Assembly: GCF_002951835.1 (NCBI RefSeq)
Contig: NZ_CP019448.1
Location: forward strand, 1,674,001 to 1,738,000
Direction: 5' to 3'
From: Simonsiella muelleri ATCC 29453
Lineage (GTDB): Bacteria > Pseudomonadota > Gammaproteobacteria > Burkholderiales > Neisseriaceae
DNA: 64,000 nt
Part shown: positions 30,969 through 38,245 of the stretch, piece after piece
How positions within the stretch are numbered: the stretch's first letter is position 1
How the letters are laid out: each line of letters begins with the position of its first letter
Program-made: the position numbers and the translations under genes
The notes under the pieces: model-generated
The model's input: only the letters and a program-made list of their open reading frames with translations
Databases searched by the model: none
What the model was told of the DNA's origin: nothing

Positions 30969-30995
30969 TCAACAGCAGCAATAAAGGGCAAACAA

Positions 30996-31880
30996 ATGAG
31001 TAACTTAACGCAAGCAGAGAAAGCGAAAAATATTAAAACATTCTTTGAAAAACCAGCAGTTCAAGCAAAAATCAAAGAACTGGTTGATAAAAATTCAGCC
31101 AGCTTTTCCACTAGTATTATGCAAATAGTCAACAGTAACGCAATGCTGCTAGATGCAGACCCGACCAGCATTTTGAACGCTGCTTGTATGGCTGCCACGC
31201 TGAATTTACCCATTAATAACAATTTGGGTTTTGCCTACATTGTTCCTTTCAACAACCGTAAAACAGGTAAAGTGGAAGCACAATTCCAAATTGGTTACAA
31301 AGGCTTGATTCAACTAGCGCAACGAAGCGGACAATTTGAACGAATGGTATCGCTGCCAGTATATGAATGCCAACTGATTGAAGAAGACCCAATCAACGGC
31401 TTTAAATTTAATTGGAAAGCCAAACCAAACAAAAACGAATTGCCAATCGGCTATTATGCTTTTTTCCGCTTAATTAACGGATTCACGTCTGAACTGTACA
31501 GGACAACTGAACAAATTTCTTCACACGCCAAACAATATAGCCAAACATTCAAAAAAGGCTATGGCGTATGGGCGGATAATTTTGAAGCAATGGCATTAAA
31601 AACAGTAACAAAGCTGCTGTTATCAAAGCAAGCTCCATTATCTATTGATATGCAAGCAGCCGTGCTTTCTGACCAATCCGTTATTAAGAATGTAATCAAT
31701 CAAGAATTTGATTATATTGACAATCAGCTAAGCGAACCAATCATGTTAATTGAAGTTGATGATGCGCTGTTTAACACCATTAAAACCAATATCAGCACTG
31801 GTGAAATGGCGATTGAAGAAGCCTTAAATGGCAAATACCAATTAACCGAAGCGCAACGCTTAGAGATTGAGAGTTTGTAA
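30996..31880 (+). CDS. recT: RecT-family single-strand annealing protein
   Basis: The product is 294 aa from ATG 30996 (MSNLTQAEKAKNIKTFFEKP), preceded by AAAGGGCAAACAA. The core matches RecT: SILNAACMAATLNLPINNNL, GFAYIVPFNN, FQIGYKGLIQLAQRSGQF, GYYAFFRLINGF and ALKTVTKLLLSKQAPLS. It anneals single strands during phage recombination, with the exonuclease encoded immediately downstream (stop and start overlap by one base). Confidence 0.9.
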   Translation: MSNLTQAEKAKNIKTFFEKPAVQAKIKELVDKNSASFSTSIMQIVNSNAMLLDADPTSILNAACMAATLNLPINNNLGFAYIVPFNNRKTGKVEAQFQIGYKGLIQLAQRSGQFERMVSLPVYECQLIEEDPINGFKFNWKAKPNKNELPIGYYAFFRLINGFTSELYRTTEQISSHAKQYSQTFKKGYGVWADNFEAMALKTVTKLLLSKQAPLSIDMQAAVLSDQSVIKNVINQEFDYIDNQLSEPIMLIEVDDALFNTIKTNISTGEMAIEEALNGKYQLTEAQRLEIESL

Positions 31881-32542
31881 TGAGTCTACTAATCCGTTGC
31901 AGTTCAATTTTCAAAATCATGGGCGAGCCAAAAAACAAAGCTGAAAAAGAAAGTACAGGCTTAACTCAATTAGCAAAGTCCTATTTGATAGAGCTTGCTA
32001 AAGAACAACAATTTGGCTTTACCAGTTTTGACGGCGCGAAATACACCGAAAAAGGCAATTTGCTAGAAAATGCTGCCATTGAAGCAAGTGGACTAATCCG
32101 TGCCAAAAACTACACCAAAAACAGCGAGCGTTTGCAGAATAATTGGATTACAGGCGAATGCGATATCTACGACCGCAAAAAGCGTCTGATTATTGATGAA
32201 AAATGTTCGTGGGATATTGGCACGCACCCATTTTTCAAATGCGAAGCGGAAGCAAAAGTTAAATCATTAGGTTATGACTGGCAAATGCAGGGCTATATGT
32301 GGCTTTACGATTGCGACCATGCAGATATTGATTTTTGGCTATTCCCATGCCCTGAAGAGTTACTAGGGCATTACGATAAACCAGAAAAGCTGATTGATGC
32401 AGTTGAGAGAATTCCACTTCGCAAACGAATAACAACAATTAGCATCAAACGAGACGATGCCAAGATTGAACAAATCAAAGAAAAAGCAGAAGCTTGTCAG
32501 TGTTATTACGACACTTTAATTAACGAACTTCAGGCAGCCTAA
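31880..32542 (+). CDS. YqaJ/RecE-type exonuclease
   Basis: In this 220-aa product the PD-(D/E)XK core is visible as GNLLENAAIEASGLI (the Glu for metal binding), ITGECDIYDRKKRLIIDEKCS (Asp...Glu-x-Lys) and the downstream YDWQMQGYMWLYDCDHADID Gln-containing helix. This fits phage-type exonucleases that resect double-stranded ends for RecT. It forms a translationally coupled pair with recT. The last residues LQAA and the TAA come from an uptake-sequence variant. Confidence 0.85.
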   Translation: MSLLIRCSSIFKIMGEPKNKAEKESTGLTQLAKSYLIELAKEQQFGFTSFDGAKYTEKGNLLENAAIEASGLIRAKNYTKNSERLQNNWITGECDIYDRKKRLIIDEKCSWDIGTHPFFKCEAEAKVKSLGYDWQMQGYMWLYDCDHADIDFWLFPCPEELLGHYDKPEKLIDAVERIPLRKRITTISIKRDDAKIEQIKEKAEACQCYYDTLINELQAA

Positions 32543-32544
32543 TC

Positions 32545-32763
32545 ATGAATTTAAATATTGGCGATAAAGTAAAACACTGTTCTTTGGGCAATGGGAAAAT
32601 TGTTGAAATTTATGGGCAATTTAAGATTGTTAAGCGTAAAGAGACTATATTATCAGAGTTTTATTATGGTGTGGTTTTTGATGCAAGACCCAAAAAAACC
32701 TATTCCATTCCAATAACTGATTTACAGAAAATCAATCCACAGTATCAGCTTTCACTTTTTTAA
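32545..32763 (+). CDS. small KOW/SH3-like protein
   Basis: The 72-aa product begins NLNIGDKVKHCSLGNGKIVE, the GDxVxHxxxGxGxI pattern of CarD/Tudor/KOW-like small barrels, and continues with a Lys-rich strand pair. It may bind RNA polymerase or nucleic acid. It starts three bases after the exonuclease stop. Confidence 0.5.
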   Translation: MNLNIGDKVKHCSLGNGKIVEIYGQFKIVKRKETILSEFYYGVVFDARPKKTYSIPITDLQKINPQYQLSLF

Positions 32764-32804
32764 TTTTCAGGTAGCCTGAAAAAAACACAAACAAGGAAAA
32801 GAAA

Positions 32805-33665
32805 ATGAGTAACAAATACTTTGGTCATGATAACGAGCTAGGCGATAAAAACACGCTGGGCGATTTCAACGAGCTGGGCAATAAAAACAAGTTCGGCAAT
32901 GAAAATACGTTTGGTCATGAGAACACGTTCGGCAATGAAAACAAGCTAGGTGATTACAATGCATTCGTGGATGGTAACACGTTCGGCAATAAAAACGAGC
33001 TAGGCGATGAAAACACGCTGGGCGATGAAAATACATTTGGCGATTTCAACACGCTGGGTAATCGTAATAAATTATGTGATTTCAACAGTCTAGGCTATAA
33101 AAATAAGTTAGGCAATAAGAACACGTTCGGCGATGGCAACGAGCTGGGCAATGAAAACAAGCTAGGCAATGAAAATACGTTTGGTCATGAGAACACGTTC
33201 GGCAATGGAAACAAGTTCGGCGATGGGAATGTACTAGGCAATTTCAACGAGCTGGGCGATGGCAACGAGCTGGGCGATGAAAACACGCTGGGCGATGAAA
33301 ATACATTTGGCGATTTCAACACGCTTGGCGATTACACCAAGCTGGGCGACAACTGCACTTTGGGCGAATCAAACAAATTGGGTAATGGTTTGAAATTTGG
33401 CAAAAAATTAACGATTGAGGGTGTTAAATGTCGTGATTTAATGACAATGGGAAATGTAGACGGTCTGGGCGGTCAAGTCGTGATTATTGTGCATACTAAT
33501 GGCATTAAAATTAGAGCTGGTTGTTTTTCAGGCAGCCTTGATGAATTTTGCGCTAACGCAGAATCTGAAAACAAAATCACATACAGTAAAGTGGTTCGCG
33601 CTGCTGCTGAAGCCTTTGAGCAATGCGTTAATGAAAAAGGCATGACAGGCGGTTGGGACGATTAA
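32805..33665 (+). CDS. hexapeptide-repeat (left-handed beta-helix-like) protein
   Basis: In this 286-aa product residues 6-203 are about 33 hexapeptides of the form [FL]-G-[DNH]-x-N-[TKE], for example LGDENTFGDFNT, encoded by 18-bp units that are nearly identical in DNA. One hydrophobic residue every six fits the left-handed beta-helix hexapeptide fold. The C-terminal 80 residues form a separate domain (GQVVIIVHTNGIKIRAGCFS, KVVRAAAEAFEQCVNEKGMT). It lies with recT/exonuclease in the early operon. The function is unknown; a stacked Asn/Asp-rich helix could be structural or a nucleic-acid mimic. Confidence 0.75.
   Translation: MSNKYFGHDNELGDKNTLGDFNELGNKNKFGNENTFGHENTFGNENKLGDYNAFVDGNTFGNKNELGDENTLGDENTFGDFNTLGNRNKLCDFNSLGYKNKLGNKNTFGDGNELGNENKLGNENTFGHENTFGNGNKFGDGNVLGNFNELGDGNELGDENTLGDENTFGDFNTLGDYTKLGDNCTLGESNKLGNGLKFGKKLTIEGVKCRDLMTMGNVDGLGGQVVIIVHTNGIKIRAGCFSGSLDEFCANAESENKITYSKVVRAAAEAFEQCVNEKGMTGGWDD
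32820..33413 (+). repeat. 18-bp tandem repeat array encoding hexapeptides
   Basis: About 33 head-to-tail 18-bp units (consensus around TTCGGCAATGAAAACACG) encode the hexapeptide repeats. Longer blocks are also duplicated, for example AATGAAAATACGTTTGGTCA at 32897 and 33168, so the array grew by unequal exchange and can change length without shifting the frame. Confidence 0.85.
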
Positions 33666-33676
33666 AAATGGAGTAG

Positions 33677-33889
33677 ATGATGATGAATGTAGATTTGTTT
33701 CTGAATGCAGAAGAAGTGCATCAACTCACGGGATTTAAAAGAAAAACAAAGCAAATTCAGCAGCTTAAAAAAATGGGCATTCCGTTTTTCATTAATGCCA
33801 CCAATCGCCCGATAGTCAGCCGCAGCGTGGTTGATGGCAGCGCGAAAGCCAAGCCACCCAAAACACAAGGTTGGCAACCTGCCTTGTGA
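33677..33889 (+). CDS. DUF4224 domain protein
   Basis: The 70-aa product (LFLNAEEVHQLTGFKRKTKQ, IQQLKKMGIPFFINATNRPI, VSRSVVDG) fits DUF4224, a small MerR/AlpA-like winged-helix domain frequent in proteobacterial phages and often near integrases, where it may act as an excisionase-type factor. Three tandem ATGs open the frame after GGAGTAGATG. Confidence 0.75.
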   Translation: MMMNVDLFLNAEEVHQLTGFKRKTKQIQQLKKMGIPFFINATNRPIVSRSVVDGSAKAKPPKTQGWQPAL

Positions 33890-33896
33890 AAAAAAC

Positions 33897-34008
33897 TTGC
33901 CAAAGAAACAGAAATGGGATATGCTAAAAAAAGCTACTCAATCGTAGCGCAGACTTGGCGGTCTGTTTCTTTGGCAAACGCAATAATCCGCGTTAATGCG
34001 GTTTTTTT
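33897..34008 (+). ncRNA. candidate C4-like antisense RNA
   Basis: A 16-bp perfect stem (TTGCCAAAGAAACAGA at 33897-33912, TCTGTTTCTTTGGCAA at 33962-33977) encloses a small hairpin GCTAC-TCAATC-GTAGC, and a terminator hairpin CCGC-GTTAAT-GCGG plus T-run ends at about 34008. TTGGCGGTCTG (33955-33965) and TTGGCAAAC (33971-33979) are complementary, apart from one base, to CAGTCCGCCAA and GTTTGCCAA in the leader at 34096-34115. Two short antisense blocks upstream of an antirepressor gene are the hallmark of P1/P7 C4 RNA. Confidence 0.6.
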
Positions 34009-34054
34009 ATTGCATGATTGTTTTTACCTAACGTATGTTTTACATATACCAGCT

Positions 34055-34192
34055 TTATGGTAAGAACATTTGGGACATCGTAAGATGTGCTGTTTGTTTG
34101 CCAACAGTCCGCCAACCTGAATGTTCTTGCCGCCTAATCTTGGCGGAGCGGTAGGCAAGATTTTTTAATCTCGTTTTTTAAAGGCAAACAAA
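34055..34192 (+). promoter_or_regulatory. structured leader of the BRO-N antirepressor
   Basis: TAAGAACATT (about 34060) pairs with AATGTTCTTG (about 34120). Inside lie GTTTGCCAACAGTCCGCCAA (34096-34115, target of the upstream antisense blocks), CCGCC and GGCGG, which can form alternative stems. A run AATCTTGGCGGAGCGGTAGG precedes the T-rich stretch and the ATG at 34193. It looks like an RNA switch controlled by the C4-like RNA. Confidence 0.5.
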
Positions 34193-34627
34193 ATGCAAAT
34201 CTCAATTTTCAATTTTAATCAATCTCAAGTTCGCGTAGAAATTCACAACAATGAACCTTATTTCTGCTTGAAAGATGTTGCAGGAATTTTAGAGATTAAG
34301 GACACAAAATCCAAGAATTTTAATCTTAAAAAAGATGGGGTGGAAAACTTCCCCCTCACCGATGCTTTAGGGCGAGAGCAAGAGACCACTTTCATCAACG
34401 AGCCCAACTTGTACCGCGTGATTTTCCGCAGCAACAAACCCGAAGCAGTAAAATTCCAAGATTGGATTTTTGAAGAAGTTATTCCCCAAATCCGCAAAAC
34501 AGGCAGCTATCAAACTTCAGGCAGCCTGAAAACCAAAACCGCACTGCCCAACGGCTTAACTTTAGAACAGCAAGACGAGATTAAAAAATTCCATCGTGAA
34601 TTAGTCCAAGTAACACCCAACCCATAA
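34193..34627 (+). CDS. BRO-N domain antirepressor
   Basis: In this 144-aa product residues 1-105 match the BRO/Ant N-terminal domain: NNEPYFCLKDVAGILEIKDT, INEPNLYRVIFRSNKPEAVK, FQDWIFEEVIPQIRKTGSYQ. The C-terminal tail (TKTALPNGLTLEQQDEIKKF) is identical in DNA to part of the downstream KilA-N gene. Antirepressors of this type relieve CI repression. The strongly structured upstream RNA supports C4-type control. A good terminator follows immediately. Confidence 0.8.
   Translation: MQISIFNFNQSQVRVEIHNNEPYFCLKDVAGILEIKDTKSKNFNLKKDGVENFPLTDALGREQETTFINEPNLYRVIFRSNKPEAVKFQDWIFEEVIPQIRKTGSYQTSGSLKTKTALPNGLTLEQQDEIKKFHRELVQVTPNP
34527..34609 (+). repeat. 83-bp perfect direct repeat, copy 1
   Basis: Bases 34527-34609 are identical to 35341-35423. 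Both start at the 3' end of an uptake-sequence motif and encode the same linker helix (TKTALPNGLTLEQQDEIKKF) in two different antirepressors. Confidence 0.95.
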
Positions 34628-34650
34628 TCCGCCGCGTGCGGATTTTTTTA
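34627..34650 (+). terminator. terminator after BRO-N gene
   Basis: ATCCGC-CGCGT-GCGGAT followed by TTTTTTA. It is followed by ATTGCATG, exactly as is the terminator at 33988, so the terminator module itself appears duplicated. Confidence 0.8.
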
Positions 34651-34691
34651 TTGCATGTTTTACTTACATTATATAAATTGTTGATTTATAT

Positions 34692-34715
34692 GTGATACTC
34701 AAATTTGAGCATCAC
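34692..34715. promoter_or_regulatory. 24-bp palindromic operator, site 1
   Basis: GTGATACTCAAATTTGAGCATCAC is a near-perfect palindrome in the 382-bp gap between the antirepressor genes. It shares the core TGAT..nCAAATTTGn..ATCA with site 2, about 160 bp downstream. The protein that binds is unknown. Confidence 0.6.
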
Positions 34716-34787
34716 TTTTTTTCAAATAAAATTGACAAAATTTAGGCTGCTGGTTATCATTGCTGCACTACTAAACTATAAGCGGAT

Positions 34788-34835
34788 ATGAAACGCCCCG
34801 ACAGCGCGGTTTTTTTGTATCTGAACAAAGCCTAA
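34788..34835 (+). CDS. possible 15-codon leader peptide
   Basis: ATG 34788 follows ACTAAACTATAAGCGGAT; nearly the same ACTAAACTATAAG stands before the KilA-N gene start at 35010. The peptide is MKRPDSAVFLYLNKA and its codons run through a GCGCGGTTTTTTT stretch. It could be a translated leader coupled to the downstream antirepressor, as icd is to ant in P1. This is weak evidence. Confidence 0.25.
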   Translation: MKRPDSAVFLYLNKA

Positions 34836-34850
34836 CTTATTGAATTTTCG

Positions 34851-34874
34851 CTGATGTGCAAATTTGCACATCAC
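34851..34874. promoter_or_regulatory. palindromic operator, site 2
   Basis: CTGATGTGCAAATTTGCACATCAC contains the perfect 22-bp palindrome TGATGTGCAAATTTGCACATCA. With site 1 it frames the putative leader peptide. It probably controls the KilA-N antirepressor promoter. Confidence 0.65.
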
Positions 34875-35009
34875 AAAACAAAGTCAATAACGGGTTGATA
34901 ACTGTGAATAAAATACCTTCGGGGAATAGCAGTAGCCGTCTTATAGCGGTAGTTGAGACCCGTTGCCCTATTTGGCAATATTATTTAACTAAACTATAAG
35001 GAAGTTCGT

Positions 35010-35870
35010 ATGAACACTCAAATTCAAATCTCCAACGTAACCATTCGTCAAAACGACAATCAATTATTCAATCTGAATGACTTGCACAAAGCAAGTGGTG
35101 GTTCTGAAACTCACCGTCCTACATTTTGGCTGCGTAACCAACAAACCCAAGAACTGATTGCCGAAATTGAAAGCGAAGGCAAAACTGCATTTACCACTTC
35201 ACAAGGCGGCAAAAATCGCGGCACATTCGTTTGCAAAGAACTGGTTTATGCTTATGCCACTTGGATTAGCGCAAAATTCTTTCTGCTCGTTATCCGCACA
35301 TTTGATGCCTATGTTTCAGGCAGCCTGAAACCCGATGCGCTGAAAACCAAAACCGCACTGCCCAACGGCTTAACTTTAGAACAGCAAGACGAGATTAAAA
35401 AATTCCATCGTGAATTAGTCCAAACGGCACCCAAAGAAAAACAAGCCAAGTTAGCGATTCAATTGTGGAGCAGCGTTAAATCAAAATTTGGCGTGTCGTA
35501 CAAAGAAGTTGCCTCCGAACATTATCCCGAAGTGTTGAGTTTGATGGCGCGAGTGGCAGTGGAGCAAAATCAAGCCTTGACTGGCGAAGTGTTGGATAAA
35601 TTGGATAAACAGCAAAATCCAAAATTGCCACACGATTATTTTGCACATTTGGCAAAAATGGCTTTTTACGCAGACCATTATCTGAAAATTCAAGAATTAA
35701 TGTGTAATAACCCAAATAGCAAAGAAGCAAAATCATTAGCGGATTCACTTGCTTTCTCTTCCTCAACCAATCCAAACCAAACAGGTTATTTATTTGTTTT
35801 CAAACCAAATATTAAACAAGATGTAACCGATGCAATGAGTTTACTGCATCATTATTCACAATTTGCTTAA
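35010..35870 (+). CDS. KilA-N domain antirepressor
   Basis: In this 286-aa product residues 1-105 form a KilA-N domain: FNLNDLHKASGGSETHRPTF, LRNQQTQELIAEIES, RGTFVCKELVYAYATWISAK, then FDAYVSGSLK with uptake-sequence codons. The 83-bp repeat follows, then a C-terminal helical domain (AKLAIQLWSSVKSKFGVSYK, YFAHLAKMAFYADHYLKIQE). KilA-N proteins are phage DNA-binding regulators or antirepressors. A 380-bp regulated leader precedes it. AAGGAAGTTCGT is its ribosome binding site. Confidence 0.8.
   Translation: MNTQIQISNVTIRQNDNQLFNLNDLHKASGGSETHRPTFWLRNQQTQELIAEIESEGKTAFTTSQGGKNRGTFVCKELVYAYATWISAKFFLLVIRTFDAYVSGSLKPDALKTKTALPNGLTLEQQDEIKKFHRELVQTAPKEKQAKLAIQLWSSVKSKFGVSYKEVASEHYPEVLSLMARVAVEQNQALTGEVLDKLDKQQNPKLPHDYFAHLAKMAFYADHYLKIQELMCNNPNSKEAKSLADSLAFSSSTNPNQTGYLFVFKPNIKQDVTDAMSLLHHYSQFA
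35341..35423 (+). repeat. 83-bp perfect direct repeat, copy 2
   Basis: This copy is identical to 34527-34609. Exchange between the copies would delete 814 bp and fuse the BRO-N domain to the KilA-N gene's C-terminal domain. Confidence 0.95.
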
Positions 35871-35878
35871 TTTGCCTG

Positions 35879-35947
35879 AACAGGAAATAGATTAAAAGCC
35901 GTATTGTTTTGATTGACAATACGGTTTTGTTTTTAGGCAGAGAAAAA
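35879..35947 (+). promoter_or_regulatory. AACAGGAAA motif plus CCGTATTGT hairpin
   Basis: AACAGGAAA (35879-35887) is followed by CCGTATTGT (35899-35907) and ACAATACGG (35916-35924), TTTTGTTTTT, AGGCAGAG and the ATG at 35948. It is almost the same as the elements at 15716 (minus) and 37301. Confidence 0.6.
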
Positions 35948-36841
35948 ATGATTATCACATTGGACAACAACCAAATTATTCCTAGCAGCGAATTAATTGA
36001 AGCAACTCTTCGCTCTTCGCTTGAACCTTGTCCACTTACTTTTGAGTGCGTCGTCAAGCTAAATCCTGAAATTTCAGGCAGCCTTTTGGAAAACAAAATC
36101 TTAAAAGTAGGCAAAGAGCAAACCACTGTGAAAATTATTTTGGCACAAGACACCATCGCGCCATGGCACAATGGCAATTTGATTACCATCAGAAAAATCA
36201 TTGCGTTACACGAAAACAGCGCAGGCATTGCACAAACGCTACGTCGTGCTATTATTCGTGAAAATGTAGATTTGTCAGATATTTACCGAGCTTGTGGCGG
36301 CAAATCTGAAGTGGAAAAATCGTTTAAAATTCCTAAATTCTACGCTTTTGCAGGTCAAACGCCGAGTATTGAAATCGCGCGAGTTTGCCAAGAACATGGC
36401 GGAGTGGTGCAGTGGCAGCCGAACCATAACCGTTTGGCGTTTGTGCGCATTCATGATTTGTTCGCGCAAGAACCCAAATCAATTAGCCCAAAAAATGCAG
36501 ATAAAACAATGAAATCTGATTATTTGGTGCAACATGAAATACCACGCTACATTTCAACCGATGAAAGCGGTGCCATGATACAAAGTCAAATTTCAAGCGA
36601 TGCGGCGGTTAGTGTGAAATTTGTCCCACACAAAACGCAAGCGCAATTAAATGCTATGGTGAAATTGATTTTGAATGCCAAAGAAATTCCATGCGATTTT
36701 TCCCCAGACATCCATGCTGGCGATTTGGCGAAAATAGGTCATACCGACATGGTTATCATTACGGCGGCGCACACTTGGCGAATTAACAATACAGGCGTTA
36801 CAGAAAATTTGAGTATTTTTTGGTTGGGCGTGAAAAGTTAA
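35948..36841 (+). CDS. phage baseplate hub-like protein candidate
   Basis: The product is 297 aa from ATG 35948 (MIITLDNNQIIPSSELIEAT). It opens with a beta domain that has LTFECVVKLNPEISG and continues with LAQDTIAPWHNGNLITIRKI. A middle LysM-like or helical part follows (IARVCQEHGGVVQWQPNHNR), and the C-terminus is beta-rich (VIITAAHTWRINNTGVTENL). This resembles gpD/gp27-like hub proteins in layout but no signature is decisive. The late-type element upstream supports a virion role. It is the only gene of its unit. Confidence 0.45.
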   Translation: MIITLDNNQIIPSSELIEATLRSSLEPCPLTFECVVKLNPEISGSLLENKILKVGKEQTTVKIILAQDTIAPWHNGNLITIRKIIALHENSAGIAQTLRRAIIRENVDLSDIYRACGGKSEVEKSFKIPKFYAFAGQTPSIEIARVCQEHGGVVQWQPNHNRLAFVRIHDLFAQEPKSISPKNADKTMKSDYLVQHEIPRYISTDESGAMIQSQISSDAAVSVKFVPHKTQAQLNAMVKLILNAKEIPCDFSPDIHAGDLAKIGHTDMVIITAAHTWRINNTGVTENLSIFWLGVKS

Positions 36842-36859
36842 TTTCAGACTTATTAAAAA

Positions 36860-37243
36860 TCAATCACAAGGAAAAATAAACAATACAAAAAACATACCCA
36901 AAACAACCAACAAACCCACCCAATACCGAATTAATGAAATGGTTGCGGTTATGTCTGATGCTTTGACTGCTAAAAATTTGGCGTATTGAATATTTATGAG
37001 GTGTCCTAAAGTCGGGTGTTGTGATTTGAAAATATCAAAATATTCTTTTTGTTTCTGTTGTATTTGTTTCAACAGGTTGATTTTGATGATGAAATAATGC
37101 CACCAGCAGGTTAGCAGAAAAATCAAAATACGATAAAACAATGGTATATCGCTTATGAAAAGAATCATTTCTTCTTTCATGATGGCGGTGTAGCAAAAGA
37201 AAAAAAAGGCAGCAAAACACCCAACAACAAAAAACATATTCAA
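36860..37243 (-). CDS. small membrane protein, antisense to the late genes
   Basis: The 127-aa product has three likely TM segments (FFVVGCFAAFFFFCYTAI; PLFYRILIFLLTCWWHYFII; YWVGLLVVLGMFFVLFIFP) and a helical loop between. TACAGGAAATTTGA precedes the ATG. It is encoded alone on the minus strand between two plus-strand late units, as lysogenic-conversion (moron) genes often are. It may be a superinfection-exclusion protein; this is inferred only. Confidence 0.5.
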   Translation of the reverse strand: MNMFFVVGCFAAFFFFCYTAIMKEEMILFISDIPLFYRILIFLLTCWWHYFIIKINLLKQIQQKQKEYFDIFKSQHPTLGHLINIQYAKFLAVKASDITATISLIRYWVGLLVVLGMFFVLFIFPCD

Positions 37244-37300
37244 ATTTCCTGTAACAAATGATTGACGCTTTCACGGACTCATTCAGATAATTATAGGAGA

Positions 37301-37375
37301 AGTAGGAACGAAAACCAATAACCGTATTGTTTTGCTTGACAATACGGTTTTGTTTTTTGGAAAAGGATAATCAAA
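37301..37375 (+). promoter_or_regulatory. AGTAGGAAC motif plus ACCGTATTGT hairpin
   Basis: AGTAGGAAC (37301-37309), then ACCGTATTGT (37321-37330) and ACAATACGGT (37339-37348), a T-rich run, GGAAAAGGAT and the ATG at 37376. In the three CCGTATTGT copies, TATTGT falls 14-15 bases after the AGGAAM core. Confidence 0.6.
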
Positions 37376-38245
37376 ATGGGTTTAGAAACCGACGTTATCC
37401 GCTACAACGTAACAGATAGACGCAGACAATTTGTCGGTACGCCGAGAAATTTTAATGTTAATCAATTTGTTAAGTTGTTGAATGGTCAATATACTCAAGA
37501 AATGGTTAAAAAGCGCGATTTAGTCGGCTACTTGGGACATGATATTCGGCGACAATTTGGGTTAAATCCGCCTGAAACGACTATCAACGGCGGTCAACTT
37601 ATTCCAATTGAGCCTGCATTTGTTACCACTTATTTGAAAGCTTTCCCTGATGGAACCGTAGAACATCGCGCAGAGTTTTTGGATACACCACTTGGAAAAA
37701 AAGCCCAAGAATGGCATTTGGCAAATATGGGTGGATTTTCGTCTGTGGTTGCGCCAAATGAGCAGAATCCTACTGAATTTTGGGGATTTGATTATGTGCG
37801 CAGTCCGAATTTTCACGGTAATCGCGGTTATGCGGTAATGGATAGTACGGCTTACGATTTGGAACTTAACCGATTGACAAGTAAACAAAAGTATCAAGAA
37901 ATCGCAGCGCGACAAGAAGAGCAGCAAGCGATTATGGACGCGCTTTTTCAGGCAGCCTCGCATACGCCAGAATTATTGAAAGTCAATTCGCAATTAGCCG
38001 CGACAATTGAAAGTTTGTCAGCGCAATTAGATGATGTTACGCGTGAACGAGACGAATGTCAGGCGGCGTTGGACGACACCAAAAGCCAAATTCAACCGAT
38101 GGTGCGCTTGAGTGTATCGGATAATTGGTTAAACCGATCATTGTCAGTTATGGACAATATCGCAGAACAAAACGATATTTTCATTCAAACAGAAACGCGT
38201 GGATTGGACGTTTTGCAATATTTAAGAAAGGATTTCTTGAAATGA
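37376..38245 (+). CDS. prohead protease/scaffold-like protein candidate
   Basis: In this 289-aa product the N-terminal half contains LVGYLGHDIRRQFGLNPPET, IPIEPAFVTTYLKAFPDGTV, EHRAEFLDTPLGKKAQEWHL and NMGGFSSVVAPNE. The order glycine-His segment then GGFSS is what I expect from phage head-maturation protease/scaffold proteins. The second half is a coiled coil (KQKYQEIAARQEEQQAIMDA, LAATIESLSAQLDDVTRERD), as in scaffolds. The gene overlaps the next by four bases. The capsid gene is 6 kb away. Confidence 0.5.
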   Translation: MGLETDVIRYNVTDRRRQFVGTPRNFNVNQFVKLLNGQYTQEMVKKRDLVGYLGHDIRRQFGLNPPETTINGGQLIPIEPAFVTTYLKAFPDGTVEHRAEFLDTPLGKKAQEWHLANMGGFSSVVAPNEQNPTEFWGFDYVRSPNFHGNRGYAVMDSTAYDLELNRLTSKQKYQEIAARQEEQQAIMDALFQAASHTPELLKVNSQLAATIESLSAQLDDVTRERDECQAALDDTKSQIQPMVRLSVSDNWLNRSLSVMDNIAEQNDIFIQTETRGLDVLQYLRKDFLK

